Assembly: GCA_013288945.1 (NCBI GenBank)
Contig: JABDAZ010000004.1
Coordinates: 20,800-84,799 of the forward strand
Direction of reading: 5' to 3'
Length of the DNA: 64,000 nucleotides
Source: Bacteroidota bacterium
GTDB lineage: Bacteria; Bacteroidota; Bacteroidia; Chitinophagales; Chitinophagaceae
The position numbers were made by a program, and so were the translations under genes. The notes below the pieces were generated by a model. That model did no database searches and was not told where the DNA came from. It was given only the letters and a program-made list of their open reading frames with translations. Below, piece by piece: positions 1 to 9,111 of this stretch; position 1 is the stretch's first letter, and each line of letters starts with the position of its first letter.

Positions 1-751
1 AAAAATCGTAAGTGGCTTTATCAATATTACAAAACTTTACTGTGGCAGTATCGCCGTGATGAAAAAAAGAATAGTTTGTAAGATCAATATTTTGATTGCG
101 GTTTACGCCGTTTTCAATTTGAATATTATATGTTGTGCCATCCGTTATCTGATCATCATACACAGAATTTAATGCAGGAAAAAGCTGGCCGCCATTTACA
201 CTTGTAAAATAGCGGATGTAATTTCCATAACCCGGCGGATCAGTAATTTTTGCCATTAATATCACTTCATTGGAATCATTATTATCAGGGCTTTTCATCC
301 ACCATAATGAATCTATTTTTTTTGCAAGAGAAGTAATAGCCGTTGTTGAAATATATTTTTTTCCATTTGATTGGATTGTTAATGTATAATTTTTATTAAA
401 TTCTCCCTGAAAAAAAGTTTGCGGGCTCGAAGGATCGCTTGAATAATAATAAATGATATCGCCCAAACTATCTGCCGGCAAAGAAAATTCTTTTAATTGC
501 TGCGTTTTATTTCCGTTAGAAACTGTAACAATTGCATCATGCACAAACGAACTATCAAGAATCGCCGGAGAAATTTTACTGAAATAATTTAAACTGTTAG
601 AAAGCACAACAACAGGCGCTTTATCATTTTCAATAGAAGCATCAACAACCAACTGAGAAGGCGTTTGGTCCAATTTAAAATTGATCCCTTTTTCGCAGGA
701 CAAAAAGGAAATTATAGTTATTAATAAAATGAATAATTTTTTATCCGGCAT
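1..751 (-). CDS. DUF4249-like lipoprotein, 3' part cut by window edge
   Basis: Open reverse frame running off the left edge; translation starts MPDKKLFILLITIISFLSCEKGINFKLDQTPSQLVVDASIEND, with a signal peptide/lipobox (LSCEKG). Not in ORF track because truncated. Confidence 0.65.
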   Translation of the reverse strand, partial: MPDKKLFILLITIISFLSCEKGINFKLDQTPSQLVVDASIENDKAPVVVLSNSLNYFSKISPAILDSSFVHDAIVTVSNGNKTQQLKEFSLPADSLGDIIYYYSSDPSSPQTFFQGEFNKNYTLTIQSNGKKYISTTAITSLAKKIDSLWWMKSPDNNDSNEVILMAKITDPPGYGNYIRYFTSVNGGQLFPALNSVYDDQITDGTTYNIQIENGVNRNQNIDLTNYSFFHHGDTATVKFCNIDKATYDF

Positions 752-965
752 ATTGTAAATTTAGAACAAGTTCATAGTTAAATGGTTCATTGTTTATGAA
801 AATTGGAATGTTGGTTTTTGAATGTTTTTATTAATGTTCATCATCGCATTTTATATTCAATAATTATCAATCAATATGCAACACATAAGTTTATTAATAA
901 AAGAATGATTTCGTTTTCAACAAAAATCTTGTGTGTAAAAAGCAGCTTACATAAATGATTTTATA

Positions 966-1826
966 CTAACTCAAGCTTAATGCAACGATGCCGCCAAGTA
1001 TTAATATACTCGCGACAAGCCGTCTTTTTCCATCTTCTTCTTTAAATACTTTTGAACCCATAAATACACCAAGCAAAATACTTGTTTCTCTTGCGGGCGC
1101 CACTACTGAAAGCGGTGCATATTTCAATGCTTCCAATACTAATATATACGCAGCCGGGCTTAATACTGCAACAGCAATAATCACCCATTTATGCATTTTT
1201 ATTTCTCTTTTTATTTCAGCTTTTTGCCGCAGCACAAATGGCAAAAGAAGTATGGTGCTAAAGAAATTTGTAGCGAGCGTTAATATTAATGGAGATATGC
1301 CATATCTTTTTACAGCAACTGCATCATTAAAACTATACAATGCAATAAATAAACCCGTTAACAATCCATAATTGATCCCAGTAATTATTTTGCTGTTGTT
1401 TTTATTAAAACTTAGACCGGTGATTATTAAAACGCCCGCGATTATTAATAACAACCCGGCGACAGAACTTACTTTCAATTGTTCGTGAAGAAATATAATG
1501 GCCGCAATAAATGAAATCAATGGCGCAGATCCTCTTGCAAGCGGATATACAACGGAAAGATCTGCGTTTCTATAACCTTTTTGAAGTATAGTAAAATATC
1601 CAAGATGAATTACCGCGCTGCTTAAAGAAAACATTAATAATGGCAATGAATTAAGATCATGCTTAAGGTTTGGTTGAAAGACCAAAAATGGCAAATACAA
1701 AAAATTACCTACTGCATATTGAAGCCAGATAAAAGGCGTTTTGCCTTTTGTTTTTTTTGCCAGTAAATTCCATGACGCATGAAGAACAGCGGCAGTAAGT
1801 ACTAAAACAAGAACGTATAAATTCAT
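966..1826 (-). CDS. EamA/DMT-family transporter
   Basis: 286 aa, about 10 hydrophobic segments, EamA-like repeats (YPLARGSAPLISF, APARETSILLGVFMG). Confidence 0.8.
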   Translation of the reverse strand: MNLYVLVLVLTAAVLHASWNLLAKKTKGKTPFIWLQYAVGNFLYLPFLVFQPNLKHDLNSLPLLMFSLSSAVIHLGYFTILQKGYRNADLSVVYPLARGSAPLISFIAAIIFLHEQLKVSSVAGLLLIIAGVLIITGLSFNKNNSKIITGINYGLLTGLFIALYSFNDAVAVKRYGISPLILTLATNFFSTILLLPFVLRQKAEIKREIKMHKWVIIAVAVLSPAAYILVLEALKYAPLSVVAPARETSILLGVFMGSKVFKEEDGKRRLVASILILGGIVALSLS

Positions 1827-1943
1827 GTTGATTTAATATCAAACGCAATATAGTATAGCGTTGCAAAATAAATTATAATGGAATAAATTGGTTGCGCTTT
1901 TACTAAATGAACTATCAAACTGAACTGTAATCAATCAATAAAA

Positions 1944-1972
1944 AAAACCCCGGTAAAAACCAGGGCTTTTAT
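1944..1972 (-). terminator. Imperfect hairpin terminator of rpoD
   Basis: aaaccccggtaaaaaccagggctttt, just after the rpoD stop on the - strand, flanked by A/T runs. Confidence 0.5.
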
Positions 1973-1992
1973 AAAAATTATACAAGGAGTTA

Positions 1993-2850
1993 TTATCCTA
2001 AATATGCTTTTAAAGCATTGCTATACCGTGCTTTTTGCAAACGCTTAATCGCTCTTTCTTTAATCTGGCGAATGCGTTCTTTTGTCAAATCATACTTCTG
2101 TCCAATTTGTTCAATCGTTACACCATTTTCGCCATCAAGGCCAAAATATGCATTTACGATTTCAGCTTCGCGCGGGCTTAATGATTTCAACACGCGGCGT
2201 ATTTCAGCACGCAGTGAATCTTTCATTACATCATCATCCGTGTCGTCGCCGCCCTGCAGCAAATCGCCCATGGCCACATCTTCCGCTTCGTGAACCGGAG
2301 CATCCAATGAACTGTGGCGCGTGTTGCTTTGGAAAATGTTGTTAATTTCTGTTTCACTCATTTCGAGCAATTCAGCCAATTCTTCTGTACTTGGTTCGCG
2401 TTCATGCTCTTGTTCAAAAGCCATGTACGCTTTGTTTGCTTTGTTGTAGGTGCCAATTTTGTTTTGAGGCAGGCGGACTAATCTGCCCTGCTCTGCCAAC
2501 GCTTGTAAAATGGACTGGCGAATCCACCACACAGCGTAAGAGATAAACTTGAAACCTTTGGTTTCATCGAAGCGTTGTGCCGCTTTAATTAAGCCGAGGT
2601 TGCCCTCGTTAATAAGATCACTGAGTGATAAACCCTGGTGCTGATATTGTTTTGCCACAGAAACCACGAAACGTAAATTCGCCTGTACCAATTTGTCCAA
2701 TGCACGCTGGTCGCTCATCTTAATTCGCTGAGCTAAAACGGTCTCCTCTTCAGGAGTAATCATTGGAATCTTGGAGATTTCCTGTAAATACTTCTCAACC
2801 GCCTGGGAATCACGGTTAGTAATTTGCGTCGCAATTTTGAGTTGCCTCAT
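1993..2850 (-). CDS. rpoD: RNA polymerase primary sigma factor RpoD/SigA
   Basis: Sigma-70 regions 1.2 to 4 (MRQLKIATQITNRDSQAVEKYLQEISKIPMITPEEE...YAVWWIRQSILQALAEQGR...LTKERIRQIKERAIKRLQ). The track ORF (to 3042) has a spurious N-terminal extension; MRQLKI at 2850 is the likely start. Confidence 0.92.
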   Translation of the reverse strand: MRQLKIATQITNRDSQAVEKYLQEISKIPMITPEEETVLAQRIKMSDQRALDKLVQANLRFVVSVAKQYQHQGLSLSDLINEGNLGLIKAAQRFDETKGFKFISYAVWWIRQSILQALAEQGRLVRLPQNKIGTYNKANKAYMAFEQEHEREPSTEELAELLEMSETEINNIFQSNTRHSSLDAPVHEAEDVAMGDLLQGGDDTDDDVMKDSLRAEIRRVLKSLSPREAEIVNAYFGLDGENGVTIEQIGQKYDLTKERIRQIKERAIKRLQKARYSNALKAYLG

Positions 2851-3190
2851 ATTAATGTATAAAAAGATGACAAAATAATGTCGGGTACAGGGATCAAACA
2901 ACAATAAACTGAGAGAGTTCAGGGGAAGTGCAAAAAAGTATGTTATTAAATGTACAATCCGTCCAGAACCATATACAAAAATACGTTGCAATACTGGAAA
3001 TTCATAGCCCTTTTTGAAAAAAATCAAATAAAATATTCTCAATTAATTATTTACATCACCATGCAATCGTTTGTTTTGTCGCAGCAATTTCGCTGAAAAC
3101 CGCTGCCAGCTTTATTATCCCATTTTTTTCTTTATTAATAAAAAATTTTTTAACAATTTTTCACTTATAAAAAATGAATAAAAATTTTGT

Positions 3191-3237
3191 AACTAAAAAA
3201 ATAGTTATAGATTTGTTTTACAACTAAAAAATTAGTT
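3191..3237. promoter_or_regulatory. Two AACTA(A)n TAGTT palindromes, candidate BlaI operator
   Basis: AACTAAAAAAATAGTT (3191-3206) and AACTAAAAAATTAGTT (3222-3237), 31 bp apart, the second abutting the blaI ATG. Confidence 0.65.
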
Positions 3238-3612
3238 ATGCCAAAACAACTTACAAAAGCAGAAGAACAATTGATGCAACTTTTATGGAAACTGGAAAAA
3301 GGTTTTTTAAAAGATATTATCGATTCTTTTCCCGAACCAAAACCGCACCCAAATACTGTTGCAACTATTTTAAAAATTTTGATAGAAAAAGGATTTGTGA
3401 ATTATGAAGTGCAGGGCCGCAATAATTTATATAAAATAAAAATAAGCAAAGCAGATTATGGAAAGAAAACGATTAACCAACTCGTAAAAGGTTATTTCGA
3501 AAATTCGCCGGCAAAACTGGTTTCGCAATTTGTAAGCGATAATAAATTGAGCCAGCAGGAACTGGAAGATTTACTACAACAAATTAAATCAGCCAAAAAC
3601 AATCAGCAATGA
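3238..3612 (+). CDS. BlaI/MecI/CopY family transcriptional repressor
   Basis: 124 aa winged-helix protein (LTKAEEQLMQLLWKLEKGFLKDI...TVATILKILIEKGFVNYEVQGRNNLYKI). Confidence 0.88.
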   Translation: MPKQLTKAEEQLMQLLWKLEKGFLKDIIDSFPEPKPHPNTVATILKILIEKGFVNYEVQGRNNLYKIKISKADYGKKTINQLVKGYFENSPAKLVSQFVSDNKLSQQELEDLLQQIKSAKNNQQ

Positions 3613-5522
3613 CAATGTTTATTTATCTCTTTAAAACAATAATAATAAGTGGATTGCTTTACGCCTATTATTTAATCTTTTTGCGCAACAAACAATTTCA
3701 TCAATACAATAGGTTTTATTTATTAAGCATTCCTGTCATTTCATTATTGCTTCCATTATTTAATATTCCATTTCCGGGTTTATCACAATCAAACCCAAAC
3801 GCTGGATTAAAAATTTTAAAAGTAATAACCATTAATGATTGGGAACCGGAAGTTGTGATAACAGCAACCACCAATTGGGCACATTCCATTTTCAACCTTC
3901 AGAATATACTACTCGCAATTTATTTCATCGTGTCATTGCTTCTTTTTTATTTATTAATGAAGTCATTCTTTTACATAATCAGGTTAAGCAAAAAATATAA
4001 ATATGAAAAAATAGAAGGCATAAAATTTTTTCAAACAACGGAAAACGGAACGCCATTTTCTTTTTTTAAAAATATTTTCTGGAACCATGAAATAGCCATG
4101 AACACAAAAAAAGGCGAACAGGTTTTTCGGCACGAATTATTTCATGTAAAACAAAAACATACGGAAGATATTTTATTAATAGAAATTATAACAATCGTTT
4201 GCTGGTTCAATCCTTTCTTTCATTTTATTAAAAAAGAAATAAAAGTTATCCATGAATTTCTTGCAGATCAATATGCAGCATCATCAACTGACAAATATGA
4301 TTATTCTGAATTATTAGTTTTTCAATCTGCTTCAACCAAACAAATAAATATCACCAATTATTTTTTCCACAACGAAATAAAACGCCGCATTATGATGATT
4401 ACAAAATTCAAAAACCCGCGATACGGCTACATCAGCCGCATTATGGCTTTGCCATTATTATTTATTATTTTTTGTGCATTTGCATTTAAGGCCGGCAATA
4501 AAAAAATAAATCCCATTCATTCAAACAAAAAAATAACCATTGTAATTGATGCTGGCCACGGCGGAGTTGATAATGGCGTTTATACCAATGCAGGTTTTTT
4601 AGAAAAAAACATAACGTTATCGCTGGCAAAAAAAATTGAAGCGCTAAGTAAAAATTATAATGTTGATGTTATAATGACAAGAGAAACTGATATGCTTCCC
4701 GGCAATGCAACTACTATAAAAGATGGTTTAATAAACAGGGTTAATATTGCTGAAAAAAATAACGCATCAATGTTTATTTCCATCCACATGGATGCGGCTA
4801 TTAATAACAAACCTGAAAGTGGTTTTTCCATTTATGTTTCCAACAAAAATTCAAACTATCAAAAAAGCATTCAGTTAGGATCTGCGTTAACAGCAGAAAT
4901 AAAAAAAACATATTCTGTGTCTCCTGATTTAAAAGAAAGGCAAAAAGGAATTCTTGTTTTACAATCGCCTTCCATGCCGGCATTAATGATTCAATGTGGT
5001 TATATGACCAATAAAAAAGATCTCAATTTTATTATTGATGAAAAAAACCAGGAACAAATTGCAAAAGATATTTTGGAAGGCGTTGTAAAATTTGCTGATA
5101 ATGCAAACAATAATTCAGCAGGTTTGCCAGATAAAAATAACAGTACAACAATGTTATTAATGCAGCGACAAAATGATTTTATTAATGACACTTCTTCAAA
5201 AAAAATATATTCAAAAGTTGAAGTTGAAGCTGTTTTTCCCGGCGGGCAAAAAGGTTGGTCAAACTATTTAATGACGCATTTAAAATACCCGGAAGAAGCA
5301 CAAAAAAAAGAAATCCAGGGATTGGTTGTTGCGCAATTTGTGGTAAACACAAACGGCGCATTGAGTGATATAAAAATTATCAAAAGCCCAAGCAAAATTT
5401 TGAGCGATGAAACATTACGCATTATAAAAAATAGCGGAAAATGGATACCTGCATCCAACAATGGAGAAATAGTAAAATCATATAAAAGACAACCAATTCA
5501 TTTTGTGCTTGCGCCCAAATAA
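3609..5522 (+). CDS. BlaR1-like M56 metallopeptidase fused to N-acetylmuramoyl-L-alanine amidase and TonB C-terminal domain
   Basis: M56 motif HELFHVKQKHTEDILLIEI...HEFLADQYA; Amidase_3 motifs VIDAGHGGVDNG, TRETD, NRVNIAEKNNASMFISIHMDA; TonB-C (YPEEAQKKEIQGLVVAQFVVNTNGALSDIKIIKSP). Overlaps the blaI stop by 4 nt. Confidence 0.85.
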   Translation: MTMFIYLFKTIIISGLLYAYYLIFLRNKQFHQYNRFYLLSIPVISLLLPLFNIPFPGLSQSNPNAGLKILKVITINDWEPEVVITATTNWAHSIFNLQNILLAIYFIVSLLLFYLLMKSFFYIIRLSKKYKYEKIEGIKFFQTTENGTPFSFFKNIFWNHEIAMNTKKGEQVFRHELFHVKQKHTEDILLIEIITIVCWFNPFFHFIKKEIKVIHEFLADQYAASSTDKYDYSELLVFQSASTKQINITNYFFHNEIKRRIMMITKFKNPRYGYISRIMALPLLFIIFCAFAFKAGNKKINPIHSNKKITIVIDAGHGGVDNGVYTNAGFLEKNITLSLAKKIEALSKNYNVDVIMTRETDMLPGNATTIKDGLINRVNIAEKNNASMFISIHMDAAINNKPESGFSIYVSNKNSNYQKSIQLGSALTAEIKKTYSVSPDLKERQKGILVLQSPSMPALMIQCGYMTNKKDLNFIIDEKNQEQIAKDILEGVVKFADNANNNSAGLPDKNNSTTMLLMQRQNDFINDTSSKKIYSKVEVEAVFPGGQKGWSNYLMTHLKYPEEAQKKEIQGLVVAQFVVNTNGALSDIKIIKSPSKILSDETLRIIKNSGKWIPASNNGEIVKSYKRQPIHFVLAPK

Positions 5523-5536
5523 ATAACATCCTTCTT

Positions 5537-6688
5537 ATGAAAAGAAATCTTTTTTATTTTTTAATTTTTACTTTTTGTTTTAATAAACTCAACGCTCAAT
5601 CCATCACGCTAGATAAAAATAAAGTGATGGATTTTTTTCAAAACCAACAGTTTGACGAAGCTGTCAATTATCTGTCGCCGATTGTTATTAATGATTCTAC
5701 AAATATTCAGGCGCTTAGTTTTTTGGCTTACGCAAATTATATGAATGACAATATAAAAACGGCTGAAAAATATTACCTGAAAATTTTTTCTATCGATTCA
5801 AACAACATTAATGCGCTTAATTATTTATCTGTCATTAAAAGTTTTTCAAAGCCGGAAGAAGCGCAACAGTACACGTTGCGGCTTATTAATCTTCAACCAA
5901 ACAAAGCGTTGCATTATAGAAATATGGGCAGCTTTTTTAATAGAAAAAATCAAAAAGATTCTGCGTTGATTTTTTATAAAACAGCTTATCAACTTGCGCC
6001 TGATGATTATAAAAACGGAACAGGCTTCGCAGAAATTTTAATTGATACAAAAAATTTTATTAATGCAGACAGCATTATAAACAAAGGATTAATAAAAGAT
6101 TCGTTGAATATTTTTTATTTAAAATTGAAAATACGTTCTGCTTATGAACAAAAAAATTATCAGAATGCGCTGGTAGCAGGCGAAAAATTAATTCAATTGG
6201 AAGATATTTCTTTAACCGCCTTAACCCAGCTTTCATTAAGCTATTATTATTTAAAAATGTACAGCGACTGTATTCGTGTTTGCGAATATTTAGATGATCA
6301 CGAAATTGCTGGCGAATCCATTTATTTTTATGAAGCAAAATCGCTTGCAAAGTTGAAAGATTATAAAAAGAGCAATGAATTATATCAAAAATGTATTGCG
6401 TTTGCTATTTCAAAAACGGCGGAAAATTATTATTATAACCTTGGTGAAAATTATGAAGCATTAAAAGAATATAAACAAGCCGTTGCGAACTATGATACTG
6501 CATTTTATCTTTTTAAAAACCCGGTAATGCTGTATGAATGCGGGAGGATTTATGAAAGCAATTTTAATAATATAAAACTTGCGCAAAAATATTATGCAAA
6601 ATATTTATCAGTTGCAAAGCCAGAAACGCCCGATGAAAAAAAGGCATATGCATATGTAAAATCAAAACAAAAAAAGAAAGCGAAATAA
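5537..6688 (+). CDS. TPR-repeat protein with signal peptide
   Basis: 383 aa, repeated TPR-like helices; downstream of the BlaR1-like gene on the same strand. Confidence 0.75.
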   Translation: MKRNLFYFLIFTFCFNKLNAQSITLDKNKVMDFFQNQQFDEAVNYLSPIVINDSTNIQALSFLAYANYMNDNIKTAEKYYLKIFSIDSNNINALNYLSVIKSFSKPEEAQQYTLRLINLQPNKALHYRNMGSFFNRKNQKDSALIFYKTAYQLAPDDYKNGTGFAEILIDTKNFINADSIINKGLIKDSLNIFYLKLKIRSAYEQKNYQNALVAGEKLIQLEDISLTALTQLSLSYYYLKMYSDCIRVCEYLDDHEIAGESIYFYEAKSLAKLKDYKKSNELYQKCIAFAISKTAENYYYNLGENYEALKEYKQAVANYDTAFYLFKNPVMLYECGRIYESNFNNIKLAQKYYAKYLSVAKPETPDEKKAYAYVKSKQKKKAK

Positions 6689-6710
6689 TTAAACGGCGAA
6701 TAAATTTTTA

Positions 6711-7880
6711 TTAATAAACAATCTCTTCGTCGCCAACTTTTAATAGCAATTCTTTTTTATTATTTGCTTCTACCCTGCCAACAATTTTTGCATCGATATT
6801 AAATTGTTTGGAAACATTAATAATACTTTCTGCATCTTTTTCATTGGTAAAAATTTCCATCCGATGGCCCATATTAAAAACCTGGTACATTTCGCGGTTA
6901 TCGGATTTGGAAGCTTTTTGAATGAGTTTAAAAATTACTGGGGGTTCAAATAAATTGTCTTTTATAATTTTAAAATCGTGCGGCAAATATTTCATGCATT
7001 TGGTTTGGCCGCCACCGCTGCAATGTATTAATCCGTTTATTTTATCAAAATGTTGTTCCAACAAAATTTTCATAATTGGCGCATATGTTCTTGTGGGGCT
7101 AAGTAATAAATTGCCAATTGTCAATTGCAAATTGTCAACTTTTATTTCATCCGTCATTTTATGCGGGCCAATGTACACAACATGATCATCTAAAGAAGTA
7201 TCAAACGATTCATGAAAACGTGCACCATAAGTTTTATGCAACACATCATGCCGCGCACTTGTTAATCCATTGCTTCCAATTCCGCTATTATAAGTTGTTT
7301 CATACGTTGATTGTCCATAACTCGCCAAACCAACAATCACATTGCCGGCACCGATTTTTTCATTCGTTATTAATTTATTTTTTGGCCAGCGCGCAGTCAT
7401 TGTTCCATTTACTGCAATGGTTCTTACCACATCGCCAACATCAGCAGTTTCGCCGCCGAGGTATTGAATGTTCACGCCAAACCTTTTCATGTCATCGAAA
7501 AAATCTTGCGTGCCATTGATAATCGTTTCTAAAATTTCTCCCGGAATATTTTTTTTATTTCTATCAATCGTTGATGAAAACAACAAATTGTCATAAATGC
7601 CCACGCACAATAAATCATCCAAATTCATTGCGACTGCATCCTGCGCAATGCCGCGCCACACGCTGGTATCGCCGGTTTCTTTCCAATATAAATAAGCCAA
7701 AATACTTTTTGTGCCTGCACCATCTGCGTGCATAATATTTATTTGATTTTCATCGCCGCCTAAATAATCTGCATACATTTTACAAAATGCAAAAGGATAT
7801 AAACCTTTATCCAGTTTTTCTGTTGCTTTATGAACTTCTTCTTTTTGCGCCGAAACACCGCGTTGGGAATACAAAGACAT
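6711..7880 (-). CDS. purM: Phosphoribosylformylglycinamidine cyclo-ligase (AIR synthase)
   Basis: 389 aa; GDENQINIMHADGAGTKSILAYLYWKETGDTSVWRGIAQDAVAMNLDDLLCVG, LLLSPTRTYAPI, IHCSGGGQTKCMKYL. Confidence 0.88.
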   Translation of the reverse strand: MSLYSQRGVSAQKEEVHKATEKLDKGLYPFAFCKMYADYLGGDENQINIMHADGAGTKSILAYLYWKETGDTSVWRGIAQDAVAMNLDDLLCVGIYDNLLFSSTIDRNKKNIPGEILETIINGTQDFFDDMKRFGVNIQYLGGETADVGDVVRTIAVNGTMTARWPKNKLITNEKIGAGNVIVGLASYGQSTYETTYNSGIGSNGLTSARHDVLHKTYGARFHESFDTSLDDHVVYIGPHKMTDEIKVDNLQLTIGNLLLSPTRTYAPIMKILLEQHFDKINGLIHCSGGGQTKCMKYLPHDFKIIKDNLFEPPVIFKLIQKASKSDNREMYQVFNMGHRMEIFTNEKDAESIINVSKQFNIDAKIVGRVEANNKKELLLKVGDEEIVY

Positions 7881-8060
7881 TTGTGATGTATGATTTTAGA
7901 TGTGTGTTGTTAGATGTTGCGCGAAATTAAATGATTATGTTGATTTTATTTTAGCAGACAACTTTATCGCGTAAATCCTGCGCCTTTAGCGATGTTTCAT
8001 AAAACTTGATTCTTGTTTCTTGAAACTTGTTATTGTATTTTCGCAGCACTTTTTTAAACC

Positions 8061-9047
8061 ATGACTGTACATTATCAACTGGAAAACCTGCCCGATTTTA
8101 TTAATGCCGTAATTACTATCGGTACTTTTGATGGCGTTCACACCGGCCATCAGCAAATTATTAAGCAATTAATTGAAGAAGCAAAAAATGTAAATGGAGA
8201 AAGTATTATTATCACTTTTCATCCGCATCCAAGAAAAATTTTAGGCGCTTCTAAAGAAATAAAACTCATTAATACCATTGAAGAAAAAATAGAATTGCTC
8301 GCTGCAAAAGGTATTGATCATCTTGTTGTCATTCCGTTTACTGAAAAATTTTCGCAACAAACTGCTGAAGAATATATTAATGATTTTCTCGTCGCAAAAT
8401 TTCATCCACACACAATTATTATTGGGTATGATCATCGTTTCGGGCAAGGCCGAAAAGGCGATTATCATTTGATGGAAGATTTTTGTGAACGTTGCAATTA
8501 TCGTTTGCTCGAAATTCCCGCGCATGTTTTAAACGCTGTGTCAGTAAGCTCTACACGCATTCGCGAAGCAATTATTAATGCAGATATTTCAACTGCAAAT
8601 ACATTGCTTGGTTACGATTTTTTCTTTGAAGGATTAATAGTTGAAGGCAAAAAACTCGGCAGAACAATTGGTTACCCAACAGCCAATTTAAAAATTATTA
8701 ATGAAGAAAAATTGGTGCCGGGAAATGGCGTTTACGCAGTTGAACTTTTTATTGTGAATGGTGAATTGTCACTGATGAATAAAGAAAATGTTGGCATTAA
8801 TAATTCGCAATCGATCTTTTACAAGGCAATGATGAATATCGGTAACCGCCCGACTGTTAATGGAACATCAACAACAATTGAAGTAAATATTTTTGATTTT
8901 AATGAAGACATTTACGGAAAAACAATTCGTGTGTTTATAAAAAAACATTTGCGTGCAGAACAAAAATTTAACGGACTTGATGCTTTGAAAGAACAATTGG
9001 CAAAAGATAAATTAAATGCAATCGAATCGTTGACCGATGGCCTATAA
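8061..9047 (+). CDS. ribF: Bifunctional riboflavin kinase/FAD synthetase
   Basis: 328 aa; ITIGTFDGVHTGHQQII, GYDHRFGQGRKGD, SSTRIREAI, GRTIGYPTANL, MMNIGNRPTVNG. Confidence 0.93.
   Translation: MTVHYQLENLPDFINAVITIGTFDGVHTGHQQIIKQLIEEAKNVNGESIIITFHPHPRKILGASKEIKLINTIEEKIELLAAKGIDHLVVIPFTEKFSQQTAEEYINDFLVAKFHPHTIIIGYDHRFGQGRKGDYHLMEDFCERCNYRLLEIPAHVLNAVSVSSTRIREAIINADISTANTLLGYDFFFEGLIVEGKKLGRTIGYPTANLKIINEEKLVPGNGVYAVELFIVNGELSLMNKENVGINNSQSIFYKAMMNIGNRPTVNGTSTTIEVNIFDFNEDIYGKTIRVFIKKHLRAEQKFNGLDALKEQLAKDKLNAIESLTDGL
8751..8767 (+). repeat. In-CDS copy of the GGTGAATGG dispersed repeat (inside ribF)
   Basis: attgtgaatggtgaatt is identical over 17 nt to 62734-62750 region upstream of cdd. 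Confidence 0.55.
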
Positions 9048-9073
9048 TAAAAATAATTTCAAAAAATAATAAA

Positions 9074-9103
9074 CGGCCAACTGCCATCAATCAACGATCA
9101 TCG
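9074..9103. repeat. GGCCGATGG-family dispersed repeat (arm)
   Basis: cggccaactgccatcaatcaacgatcatcg; first 16 nt identical to 19372-19387. Confidence 0.55.
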
Positions 9104-9111
9104 TTTCTCAC

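Noticed and set aside
2851-3042. Extended N-terminus of rpoD in the track
   Set aside because: MRIFYLIFFKKGYEF... is not sigma-like; the homologous sequence starts at MRQLKI (2850).
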